Assembly: GCA_015233755.1 (NCBI GenBank) | Contig: JADFXA010000153.1 | Span: 1-5,670, forward strand | DNA from: Desulfamplus sp. | Lineage (GTDB): Bacteria; Desulfobacterota; Desulfobacteria; Desulfobacterales; Desulfobacteraceae | Direction of reading: 5' to 3' | DNA: 5,670 nucleotides | Shown here: positions 1 to 5,670 of the stretch, piece by piece | Layout of the letters: every line of letters starts with the position of its first letter | Position numbering within the stretch: the stretch's first letter is position 1 | Notes under the pieces: model-generated | The model's input: the letters and a program-made list of their open reading frames with translations, nothing else | Told to the model about the DNA's origin: nothing | Databases searched by the model: none | Position numbers and translations under genes: made by a program

Positions 1-1188
1 GACGACATAAAAGGGATTAATGATATTTGTAATATTGATAATCTTGAAAATGATGATGATGATAATGAAGAGACAACCAACACTGAAGATGTTTCTGAAA
101 TAAACTACAGGGACAGTCTAAATAAAATAGATAAAACTATTGATTGCCAAGGTAAATGTCTGATTCCAGGCTTTGTTGACCCACATACTCATATTTGTTT
201 TGCAAAGCTGAGAGAGTCAGAATTTGAGATGAGGCTTAATGGTTCTCCATATCTTGAGATATTAAAACAAGGGGGCGGCATTCTCTCATCAGTAAGGGAA
301 GTGTTAAAAGCATCAGAAGATGATCTTTATATCAACACTCTAAAACATGCTCTTTCTGCTATGAAGTTCGGGACTACAACTCTTGAGATCAAAAGCGGAT
401 ATGGACTTGATACAGAAAATGAGCTTAAAATGCTTCGGACAATTGATCTTATTCATAAAACTACGCCTCTTGATATTGTTGCAACTTTTCTTGGCGCACA
501 CGCCATTCCAACTGCTTATAGAGAAAATCCAGACGGATATATTGCTCTTGTAATTGAAGAGATGTTACCCGCAGTAAAGGCTCAGGGAATTGCATCTTAT
601 TGCGATATTTTTTGTGAAAATGGAGTCTTCTCAATCGAACAAAGTAGGAAGGTGCTTCAAGCTGCTATAACTCATGGACTTAAAATAAAAATACATGCTG
701 ATGAAGTAAATGACCTTGGTGGTGCTGGTCTTGCAGCAGAGCTTTATGCCTCATCTGCTGACCATCTTTTAGCTGCAAGTGATGTAAATATAGAAAAAAT
801 GGCAAAGTCTGGAGTTGTAGCAACGCTTTTGCCTGCAACTGCATATAGTTTGCGTAAACCTTATGCAAGAGCAAGGGTTATGATTGAGAAAAACCTTCCT
901 GTTGCCATTGCAACTGATTGTAATCCCGGATCAAGTTATTGTGAATCAATGCCTTTTGTAATTGGTCTTGCTGTTCTAAATATGGGAATGACACCAGCAG
1001 AGGCATTAGTCGCCGCAACTCTAAATAGTGCCTACGCAATTGGAATGGCAGATAGGGTTGGTAGTTTAGATATTGGTAAACAGGCTGATTTTCTTTTGAT
1101 GGATGGTAATTCTCCTGCAATTTTAGCATATCATGCTGGAGTTTCACCAGTAACTGAGGTATTTAAACGTGGGGAACGGGTGAGCTAA
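1..1188 (+). CDS. hutI: Imidazolonepropionase (HutI), 5'-truncated by the window edge
   Basis: HutI hydrolyses 4-imidazolone-5-propanoate to N-formimidoyl-L-glutamate, the third step of histidine degradation, in the cytoplasm. The frame is open from base 1 and 395 residues are visible. The first in-frame ATG (229) lies after the first metal-binding motif, so it cannot be the real start, which is upstream of the window. Numbering from base 1, the amidohydrolase signature DPHTH is at residues 60-64 with metal ligands H62 and H64. The motif YLEILKQGGGI follows at about 84-94, then KIHADE with H232 and E235, ADH with H255, and TDCNPGSS with D306. The spacings H232-E235 (3), H232-H255 (23) and H232-D306 (74) fit known HutI enzymes. 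Residues about 18-45 form an Asp/Asn/Glu-rich stretch just before the IDCQGK strand, which is not usual for the family. No other hut gene is visible; any would be upstream. The identification is firm. Confidence 0.95.
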   Translation, partial: DDIKGINDICNIDNLENDDDDNEETTNTEDVSEINYRDSLNKIDKTIDCQGKCLIPGFVDPHTHICFAKLRESEFEMRLNGSPYLEILKQGGGILSSVREVLKASEDDLYINTLKHALSAMKFGTTTLEIKSGYGLDTENELKMLRTIDLIHKTTPLDIVATFLGAHAIPTAYRENPDGYIALVIEEMLPAVKAQGIASYCDIFCENGVFSIEQSRKVLQAAITHGLKIKIHADEVNDLGGAGLAAELYASSADHLLAASDVNIEKMAKSGVVATLLPATAYSLRKPYARARVMIEKNLPVAIATDCNPGSSYCESMPFVIGLAVLNMGMTPAEALVAATLNSAYAIGMADRVGSLDIGKQADFLLMDGNSPAILAYHAGVSPVTEVFKRGERVS

Positions 1189-1215
1189 TATAAAATTATA
1201 ATCACACTATTTAAA

Positions 1216-1255
1216 TTGACACTTGGGCAGCTAAAGTCATAAGTAAAATAGAGGG
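1216..1255 (+). promoter_or_regulatory. Possible sigma70-type promoter and ribosome binding site ahead of the tandem RHH gene
   Basis: A consensus -35 box TTGACA lies at 1216-1221. A 16-base spacer leads to the weak -10 candidate CATAAG (1238-1243); a better hexamer, TAAAAT at 1244-1249, is too far away at 22 bases. A good Shine-Dalgarno sequence GAGGG (1251-1255) sits 6 bases before the ATG at 1262. The ribosome site is convincing. The promoter is tentative because the -10 is poor and the gap is AT-rich. No terminator is visible between hutI and this gene, so readthrough from hutI is also possible. Confidence 0.35.
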
Positions 1256-1261
1256 TTCACA

Positions 1262-1885
1262 ATGACAGAAACAGAAGATAATAATGACAACTCAGAGACA
1301 AACACAATATTTAAAGGGACATCAGTTGAGCTTGATTTAAGAGGTAAGCAATCAGTAAGAGCGACATTTAAGCTCTCTTCAAAAGCCATTGACTCATTAA
1401 GCCTTGTTGCTATCCACCTTGGTATTAAACAAAAATCGCTTTTTGATCACCTTATAGATGATGCCAAATCGCTGAATGATATAGCAGAGCACCTAAGAGT
1501 TAGACAGTTCAACCAGAGCAATAGAGTCCAAAAAACTTTTGTATTAAGCCGCAAAACTTTAGATATTTTGGAGTTGATAGCAAAAGCTCATGACACTCCA
1601 CGTGATGCCCTTGTAGAGTATTCAATTAAAAAACTTGATGCGATTATTCTTGCAGAAAAAAAGAGGCATGAACAGAGAAAAGAGCTTTTTAAAGAGCTTT
1701 GCCTGCATTGGGAAGCTGGTAAAGCTCTTCTTGAAAAATCAAGGCAGACTCTTGGCGACAGTGATCCTTTTTGCCAAAGTGTTGAAAAATCAATGGCTGC
1801 TATGTCAAGAAATATGCAGGAGTTAGCATTATTTATTGAAAAGAGTGAAATCATTGAAGAAAAGAGCCAGACTGTTGAAAAGTGA
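1262..1885 (+). CDS. Hypothetical protein with two tandem ribbon-helix-helix-like units and a helical tail
   Basis: I do not recognise this as a named gene. The 207-residue product starts with an acidic, Asn-rich, probably disordered leader (1-18). Two related segments follow. Unit 1 begins at V32 (VRATFKLS, then helices over about 40-67) and unit 2 at V89 (VQKTFVLS, then helices over about 97-126). They align without gaps at an offset of 57 residues, with 11 identities in 33 positions by my count. Each has the strand-helix-turn-helix layout of ribbon-helix-helix DNA-binding domains, with turns at HLGIKQKS and AHDTPRDA. Residues about 127-200 are highly charged and look helical, possibly a coiled coil. 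There is no signal peptide or membrane segment. In classical families two chains form one RHH fold; here one chain could supply both halves, as proposed for TraY-type proteins. The start is supported by GAGGG at 1251. DNA binding is inferred from pattern only; the target is unknown. Confidence 0.8.
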   Translation: MTETEDNNDNSETNTIFKGTSVELDLRGKQSVRATFKLSSKAIDSLSLVAIHLGIKQKSLFDHLIDDAKSLNDIAEHLRVRQFNQSNRVQKTFVLSRKTLDILELIAKAHDTPRDALVEYSIKKLDAIILAEKKRHEQRKELFKELCLHWEAGKALLEKSRQTLGDSDPFCQSVEKSMAAMSRNMQELALFIEKSEIIEEKSQTVEK

Positions 1886-1886
1886 C

Positions 1887-2498
1887 CTACAAAGATATAA
1901 GTTTTTTAAATTTTATAAAATAATCTACACCTGACCAAAGAGTAAAAATAAGAGCTCCATACATAAGAACATATCCAATTGAGTCAAAATGAATGCCCAA
2001 ATATGGATAGTGAATTAGAAGAGGAATAATAGAGGCGATCTGAAAACCTGTTTTATATTTGCCAAGCCATGATGCTGAAACGTCCTGACCATACTCAATA
2101 ATAACACATCTTAAGCCTGTAACTGCAAGCTCCCGCCCAATAATTGCACAAGCAATCCACGCTGGAACAAAGTTAAGAGAAACAAGCATTATAAAGGCAG
2201 ATGATACAAGCAGCTTATCTGCAAGTGGATCAAGTATTTTGCCAAGATTAGAGACAAGCCCATATTTTCTTGCAAAATAACCATCAAAGTAGTCTGTAAT
2301 AGATGCAAGAGAAAAGACCACTGCTGACAATAAAAGCGTAAGTTTTCTGGGATACATCATAAGAACTACAAGCAAAGGCACTGACGCAATTCTTGACAGG
2401 GTCATAAAGTTTGGATTCAGTAAAACTTTTTTGATTGTCGCAGCACTTTTTTGAAGCATCACAACAGTTACGTTAAGTTTATTTTCCAAAATTGTCAT
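1887..2498 (-). CDS. pgsA: CDP-diacylglycerol--glycerol-3-phosphate 3-phosphatidyltransferase
   Basis: PgsA joins CDP-diacylglycerol and sn-glycerol 3-phosphate to make phosphatidylglycerol phosphate, the committed step to phosphatidylglycerol and cardiolipin, in the inner membrane. The 203-residue product carries the full CDP-alcohol phosphotransferase motif D-x2-DG-x2-AR-x8-G-x3-D-x3-D at residues 69-94 (D69, D72, G73, A76, R77, G86, D90, D94). The typical entry motif NPNFMTLSRIASVP is at 28-41. Hydrophobic segments lie near 34-49, 53-68, 96-120, 152-165 and 174-192. The first 27 residues are an extra N-terminal leader compared with classical PgsA, but the ATG at 2498 has a strong GAGGA site and the inner Met14 has none, so I keep the long start. 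Other family members (for example phosphatidylserine synthase) share the core motif, but the N-terminal pattern and size fit PgsA best. The gene is last in the leftward run and its stop is 1 base from the convergent gene's stop. Confidence 0.92.
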   Translation of the reverse strand: MTILENKLNVTVVMLQKSAATIKKVLLNPNFMTLSRIASVPLLVVLMMYPRKLTLLLSAVVFSLASITDYFDGYFARKYGLVSNLGKILDPLADKLLVSSAFIMLVSLNFVPAWIACAIIGRELAVTGLRCVIIEYGQDVSASWLGKYKTGFQIASIIPLLIHYPYLGIHFDSIGYVLMYGALIFTLWSGVDYFIKFKKLISL

Positions 2499-2502
2499 AA
2501 TA

Positions 2503-2507
2503 TCCTC
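2503..2507 (-). promoter_or_regulatory. Ribosome binding site that fixes the pgsA start
   Basis: On the - strand GAGGA lies 4 bases before the ATG at 2498. This favours the 203-residue form over a start at Met14, which has no purine-rich site ahead of it. Confidence 0.7.
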
Positions 2508-2618
2508 AATATCGCCTCTATATATAATTGACTACTCTCTCAACCCTATATTGCCTGATATAGCTCATCTCTAAGTAATATAGATTTATAAACTATAGAT
2601 AATAACATCCTTGACAAA

Positions 2619-3263
2619 TTAGTTATGTTTTTTCTTCCAATCAGCCATAAATGCCGCAATACCTTTATCTGTCATGTGGTGAGAAGCAAGAGAGTTTAGA
2701 ACTTTGTAGGGAATTGTAGCAATATCTGCACCAATAAGAGCAGAGTTTAGAACATGCAGTGGGTTTCTAACGCTTGCAACAATAATCTCAGTTGTATATC
2801 CATAATTTGAGTATATATCCACAATCTCACCAATAAGACGCATACCATCTTCAGAGAGATCATCAAGTCTGCCAACAAAAGGGCTTGCGTAAGTTGCTCC
2901 AGCCTTTGCAGCCATAAGGGCTTGAAGTGCTGAAAAGATTAAGGTTACGTTGGTCTTTATCCCCTCATTAGATAAAGTTCTAACAGCTTTTAACCCTTCA
3001 ATTGTCATAGGGATTTTTACAACAATATTATCAGCAATTTTAGCAAGATCGCGGGCTTCTGTAATCATGCCGTTGTAATCAAGGCTTATCACTTCAGCAC
3101 TTACTGGTCCATCAACAATTGAGCATATCTCTTTAATTATCTCTTTGAACTCACCTTTTTCTTTAGCAATAAGCGATGGATTGGTTGTTACGCCATCAAC
3201 CATCCCCATACTGTTAGCATCTTTAATCTCATCAATGTTTGCTGTATCTATAAAAAATTTCAA
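2619..3263 (-). CDS. tal: Transaldolase, small TalC/FSA-type, TTG start
   Basis: This is a class I aldolase-fold enzyme of the small transaldolase/fructose-6-phosphate aldolase group, about 214 residues, which moves dihydroxyacetone units between sugar phosphates in the non-oxidative pentose phosphate pathway. The start is read as TTG at 3263-3261, giving the classical N-terminus MKFFIDTANIDEIK, with GGAGG 5 bases ahead. A GTG at 3275 would add four residues but would place the Shine-Dalgarno inside the coding region. Visible motifs are DGVTTNPSL (23-31), the Schiff-base lysine K83 in VVKIPMT, TNVTLIFS (104-111), ASPFVGRLDD (126-135) and the phosphate-binding region ASVRNPLH (163-170). E57 in SAEV and F129 in SPFV occupy the positions where true fructose-6-phosphate aldolase has Gln59 and Tyr131, so transaldolase activity is favoured. 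The gene follows folK by 11 bases and is probably co-transcribed with it. Confidence 0.92.
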   Translation of the reverse strand: MKFFIDTANIDEIKDANSMGMVDGVTTNPSLIAKEKGEFKEIIKEICSIVDGPVSAEVISLDYNGMITEARDLAKIADNIVVKIPMTIEGLKAVRTLSNEGIKTNVTLIFSALQALMAAKAGATYASPFVGRLDDLSEDGMRLIGEIVDIYSNYGYTTEIIVASVRNPLHVLNSALIGADIATIPYKVLNSLASHHMTDKGIAAFMADWKKKHN

Positions 3264-3268
3264 AATTT

Positions 3269-3273
3269 CCTCC
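3269..3273 (-). promoter_or_regulatory. Ribosome binding site that decides the transaldolase start
   Basis: GGAGG on the - strand begins 1 base after the folK TAG stop (3277-3275) and lies 5 bases before the TTG at 3263. It selects the TTG over the nearby GTG at 3275-3273, whose last base is part of this motif. The resulting N-terminus matches the family's usual first residues. Confidence 0.85.
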
Positions 3274-3274
3274 A

Positions 3275-3781
3275 CTAATTGCAGTCAAACCTGCTTATTT
3301 TTTGTTCTTGATCGTCTTCAACCTCTTTTAAGAGTTCTTTTGCACTATAACCCAAAATAGGGTGGATTATTTCAGGTGCTATATCACAAAGAGGCTTTAA
3401 TACAAAGCATCTTTTATCCATTCTTGGATGTGGAATAATAAGATTATCTTTGTTTATGACCATATCCCCATAGAAAATAATATCAAGATCAAGAATTCTT
3501 GGACCAAATCTAACTTTTTTCTCATATTGACCAAGCTGCTGCTCAATCTTTTTAAGGTTTATCATCAATGTTTCTGGCTCAAGCTCTGTCTTTATTTTTA
3601 ATACACTGTTTATAAACCAATCTTGATCTTTGTAATCAACAGGCTCTGTTTTATAAAACTGCGCAACTTCAAGAACTTCAGTTCCATTAAGTTTTTTGAT
3701 ATGCTCTATTCCCATGATACAGTTGGCATATTTATCACCCATATTTGAGCCAATTGATATAAATACAGTATGTGTTTTCAT
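3275..3781 (-). CDS. folK: 2-amino-4-hydroxy-6-hydroxymethyldihydropteridine pyrophosphokinase
   Basis: HPPK transfers pyrophosphate from ATP to 6-hydroxymethyl-7,8-dihydropterin in folate synthesis, in the cytoplasm. The 168-residue product has the usual single-domain length and all the landmarks: SIGSNMGD (9-16), YKTEPV (43-48), WFINSV (55-60), RFGPRILDLDIIFY (91-104) with the Mg-binding pair D98 and D100, and IPHPRMDKRCFVLKPL (116-131) with H118 and R124. The ATG at 3781 comes 1 base after the lipoprotein stop and has no clear Shine-Dalgarno, which suggests translational coupling to the gene before it. There is no fusion to folB or folP and neither gene is nearby. The identification is firm. 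Confidence 0.96.
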   Translation of the reverse strand: MKTHTVFISIGSNMGDKYANCIMGIEHIKKLNGTEVLEVAQFYKTEPVDYKDQDWFINSVLKIKTELEPETLMINLKKIEQQLGQYEKKVRFGPRILDLDIIFYGDMVINKDNLIIPHPRMDKRCFVLKPLCDIAPEIIHPILGYSAKELLKEVEDDQEQKISRFDCN

Positions 3782-3782
3782 T

Positions 3783-3977
3783 TTAATTCATCAATTCATT
3801 CTGGTTGGGATTTAACTGAAATGCAGCTATTGAATTAGATATCGTTATTAAATTAGAACTGTTTGGCAAAAAGAATAATGTATAGGCAGGTATTGGATCC
3901 CCTTTTTTGCCGCAACCAATAGAAAAGATCAAAGATAACGACAAAATCAATATTAAAAAATATCTAACAGGTTTCAT
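3783..3977 (-). CDS. Small LptM/YifL-like lipoprotein
   Basis: This 64-residue product is a probable outer-membrane lipoprotein. It has a basic N-terminus (MKPVRY), a hydrophobic core (7-20) and a signal-peptidase II site with Cys22 in the sequence FSIGC; the -3 residue is Ser rather than the more usual Leu. The mature start CGKKGDPIP resembles the CGxKGP start of LptM (YifL), a small lipoprotein that helps assemble the lipopolysaccharide translocon LptDE. The remainder, residues 30-64, is Asn/Ser-rich with no recognisable fold. Its ATG overlaps the argH stop as ATGA, so translation is probably coupled. A short lipoprotein of this kind directly after argH is a known arrangement in related bacteria, where lysA often follows; here folK follows. 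The lipoprotein call is good; the LptM role rests on the short motif and size only. Confidence 0.8.
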   Translation of the reverse strand: MKPVRYFLILILSLSLIFSIGCGKKGDPIPAYTLFFLPNSSNLITISNSIAAFQLNPNQNELMN

Positions 3978-5356
3978 TTTAAATCCAACCTTTTTGATGC
4001 CTCTTCAACAGCTTTTCTAACATTCTCATAACTTGTACTTCCGTGTGTAACACGGCGGGACAGCATTTTTTCAATAGATAGAAAGTCAAAAATATCCTCA
4101 TCAATCAGGTCAGAGAAGTTTTTTAGCTCATCAATTGTCAATTCATGAAGCTCTTTATGTCTAGCAAGGGCAAATGCAACCGTCCTGCCAGATACTGAAT
4201 GAGCCTCACGAAACGGCATACCTTTTACAACAAGATAATCAGCAAGATCAGTTGCATTAAGATACCCTTTTTGAGCAGCGTCAAGCATTGTATCTCTATT
4301 AATTTTAATATTGGGAATCATCGCTGTATAGATGTCAATACAAGCTTTTAGGGTATTTACAGTATCAAAAAGAGGTTCTTTGTCCTCTTGCATATCTCTA
4401 TTATAAGCAAGGGGCAATGATTTCATAATTGTTAAAATTGCCATAAGATTTCCCACAACTCTACCAGTTTTGCCTCGAACAAGCTCTGCAACATCAGGAT
4501 TTTTCTTTTGAGGCATAATGCTTGAGCCAGTGGTAAAGCCATCAGATATGGTTATAAATGCAAATTCTGAGGATGACCAAAGAATCAGCTCTTCAGAAAA
4601 ACGAGAAAAATGGATCATGCAGATTGCAGCATGAGATATAAACTCCATAACAAAGTCTCTGTCAGAGACAGAATCCATGCTGTTATCAGATACCTTTGCA
4701 AATTTAAGTATCTCTCTTGTTAGGTTGCGATTAAGAGGATAGGTTGTGCCAGCAAGTGCTGCAGAACCAAGCGGCATAACATCGATCCGCTTTAAGCAAT
4801 CTTCAAAGCGTTCGTAATCACGCTTAAACATCTCATAATATGCCATAAGGTGGTGAGAAAAAAGAACAGGCTGTGCCCGTTGAAGGTGGGTATATCCCGG
4901 CATCACAACATCAATATTTTGCTTGGCAGTCGTAACAATCACCTTTTGCAAATCAAGAAGAGAGTCCATAATAACTTGAGTCTCTTTTTTAAGATAGATT
5001 CTTACATCTAAAGCCACTTGATCATTTCTGCTTCTTCCTGTGTGAAGTTTTTTTCCAACAGTTCCAACGATTTCACTCAATGCACTCTCAATGTGCATGT
5101 GTATATCTTCAAGTGTATCTGAATATTGAAACTCTCCATTCTCAATTTTGTCCCGAACTTTTTCAAGACCATTTAATAAAGCAGCAGCCTCATCTTGTGT
5201 GATGATTGATTGTTGAGCCATCATCTTTAAATGGGCAATACTGCCCTCAATATCACAGGCATAAAGAGCTTTATCAACATCAATTGAAGAGGTGAACTTT
5301 TCAACCATTTTATCTGTGCTTTGGGAAAATCTGCCGTCCCAAGGTTTTTGTGCCAT
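3974..5356 (-). CDS. argH: Argininosuccinate lyase
   Basis: ArgH splits argininosuccinate into arginine and fumarate, the last step of arginine synthesis, as a cytoplasmic homotetramer of the fumarase/aspartase superfamily. The 460-residue length is standard. The N-terminus AQKPWDGRF is typical. Visible conserved regions are HTGRSRND (105-112), GYTHLQRAQP (154-163) with catalytic-region H157, DRDFVMEF (232-239), and the superfamily signature GSSIMPQKKNPD (277-288) on the mobile loop with the catalytic serine in the GSS. The C-terminal LNATDLADYLV and PFREAH (381-386) are also standard. The ATG at 5356 has only a weak GGAAA site. argG lies 235 bases upstream on the same strand, so the two final arginine enzymes are adjacent. 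No N-acetyltransferase domain is fused. The identification is firm. Confidence 0.97.
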   Translation of the reverse strand: MAQKPWDGRFSQSTDKMVEKFTSSIDVDKALYACDIEGSIAHLKMMAQQSIITQDEAAALLNGLEKVRDKIENGEFQYSDTLEDIHMHIESALSEIVGTVGKKLHTGRSRNDQVALDVRIYLKKETQVIMDSLLDLQKVIVTTAKQNIDVVMPGYTHLQRAQPVLFSHHLMAYYEMFKRDYERFEDCLKRIDVMPLGSAALAGTTYPLNRNLTREILKFAKVSDNSMDSVSDRDFVMEFISHAAICMIHFSRFSEELILWSSSEFAFITISDGFTTGSSIMPQKKNPDVAELVRGKTGRVVGNLMAILTIMKSLPLAYNRDMQEDKEPLFDTVNTLKACIDIYTAMIPNIKINRDTMLDAAQKGYLNATDLADYLVVKGMPFREAHSVSGRTVAFALARHKELHELTIDELKNFSDLIDEDIFDFLSIEKMLSRRVTHGSTSYENVRKAVEEASKRLDLK

Positions 5357-5480
5357 TATGAGATTTCCAAATTTATAGAAATAATATTAGTAAAGTTTGC
5401 GATTGTTATTTGAATTTTATACTGAAGAAGGTCTTAATTTGAGCTTTTAATTTGTTTTGTCGCCCGGAGCTGAATTATTC

Positions 5481-5504
5481 AAGTCCTCTTAAGAGGACTT
5501 TTTT
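5481..5504 (+). terminator. Rho-independent terminator reading rightward
   Basis: A perfect 20-base palindrome (AAGTCCTCTTAAGAGGACTT, 5481-5500) folds into an 8-base-pair stem with a TTAA loop. It is followed by a T run covering 5499-5504 on the + strand. On the - strand the same hairpin is followed by GAATAATTC, which is not a good U tract. It is therefore a good + strand terminator, although the genes on both sides (argG and argH) are on the - strand. It may end an unseen short + strand transcript or block antisense reading into argG. Confidence 0.6.
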
Positions 5505-5507
5505 AAC

Positions 5508-5535
5508 TTAGCCGATGTTTTTAACCATCGGCTGA
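5508..5535. repeat. Second inverted repeat (hairpin) in the argG-argH spacer
   Basis: AGCCGATG (5510-5517) pairs with CATCGGCT (5526-5533) around an 8-base loop; one G-T and one A-T pair can extend the stem to about 10. Neither strand has a T run directly after it, so it is not a classical terminator by itself. It lies 57 bases beyond the argG stop and 7 bases from the 5481-5504 terminator. Possible roles are protecting the 3' end of argG mRNA or attenuating transcription into argH. Confidence 0.55.
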
Positions 5536-5591
5536 AATATCATTGAATGGTAACCAAATTTATGACAGCTTAGACTCTAAACAGCAAAGAT

Positions 5592-5670
5592 TTACTGTCT
5601 ATTTTTTGCAATATTCCTAATTCTTAACCTAAGAGCATTAAGCCTTATAAAACCTTCAGCATCTTTTTGT
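5592..5670 (-). CDS. argG: Argininosuccinate synthase, C-terminal end only
   Basis: ArgG condenses citrulline and aspartate with ATP to form argininosuccinate, the substrate of ArgH. Only the last 25 codons and the TAA stop (5594-5592) are in the window; the gene continues past the right edge. The visible residues QKDAEGFIRLNALRLRIR followed by a short basic tail match the highly characteristic ArgG C-terminus of many bacteria. The position immediately upstream of argH on the same strand supports the call. Nothing can be said about its start or active site from this window. Confidence 0.85.
   Translation of the reverse strand, partial: QKDAEGFIRLNALRLRIRNIAKNRQ

Noticed and set aside
229..231. 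ATG at 229 as the hutI start
   Set aside because: It lies after the metal-binding DPHTH motif at 178-192, and the frame is open back to base 1.
680..1147. Two - strand open frames (680-874 and 878-1147) opposite hutI
   Set aside because: Their Leu/Gln/His-rich translations are typical of antisense shadows, and hutI on the + strand has full family motifs through this stretch.
1588..1854. Open frames on the - strand (1588-1854) and in another + frame (1635-1826) inside the tandem RHH gene
   Set aside because: There is no recognisable domain; the RHH frame has a good ribosome site and an internal repeat, so these are shadows.
2546..2563. Inverted repeat CTATAT/ATATAG as a terminator between tal and pgsA
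   Set aside because: The 6-base AT-only stem is weak and no T run follows on either strand.
2611..2616. TTGACA on the + strand at the 3' end of tal as a promoter
   Set aside because: There is no + strand gene downstream and no good -10 at proper spacing; it is expected by chance in AT-rich DNA.
3145..3360. + strand open frame across the tal-folK junction
   Set aside because: It is antisense to two well-identified genes and has no family resemblance.

Overview
The window is AT-rich bacterial chromosomal DNA with tightly packed genes. ArgG's characteristic C-terminal end, ArgH, an LptM-like lipoprotein, FolK, a TalC-type transaldolase and PgsA on one strand point to a Gram-negative, most likely an AT-rich member of the Desulfobacterota (Desulfobacterales-like). 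That lineage call is inferred from gene style and order; no marker gene is present to prove it.

Left part, + strand (1-1885): the window opens inside hutI (imidazolonepropionase, histidine degradation). Its reading frame is open from base 1, so the true start lies upstream. The N-terminal part carries an unusual Asp/Asn/Glu-rich stretch encoded partly by a short GAT run. After a 73-base gap with a possible promoter comes a 207-residue protein that I read as two tandem ribbon-helix-helix-like units followed by a helical, charged tail. It is a candidate DNA-binding protein of unknown function. Its stop codon lies one base from the stop codon of the convergent pgsA.

Right part, - strand (5670 down to 1887): the order of transcription is argG (only the last 25 codons are in the window), a 235-base gap with two hairpins, argH, an LptM-like lipoprotein, folK, a transaldolase (talC type), a 120-base gap, and pgsA. 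argH/lipoprotein overlap by ATGA, lipoprotein/folK are 1 base apart, and folK/transaldolase are 11 bases apart, so these four are very probably one transcriptional unit. The last two steps of arginine synthesis (argG, argH) sit beside folate synthesis, pentose-phosphate carbon shuffling, lipopolysaccharide-export assembly and phospholipid synthesis. This is a mixed housekeeping operon rather than a single pathway.

Most of the window is ordinary housekeeping. The less ordinary items are the tandem ribbon-helix-helix protein, the acidic insert in HutI, the double-hairpin argG-argH spacer with a + strand terminator that has no + strand gene in front of it, and the TTG start and transaldolase-type active site of the talC-like gene. 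I saw no mobile element, CRISPR array, tRNA or rRNA.
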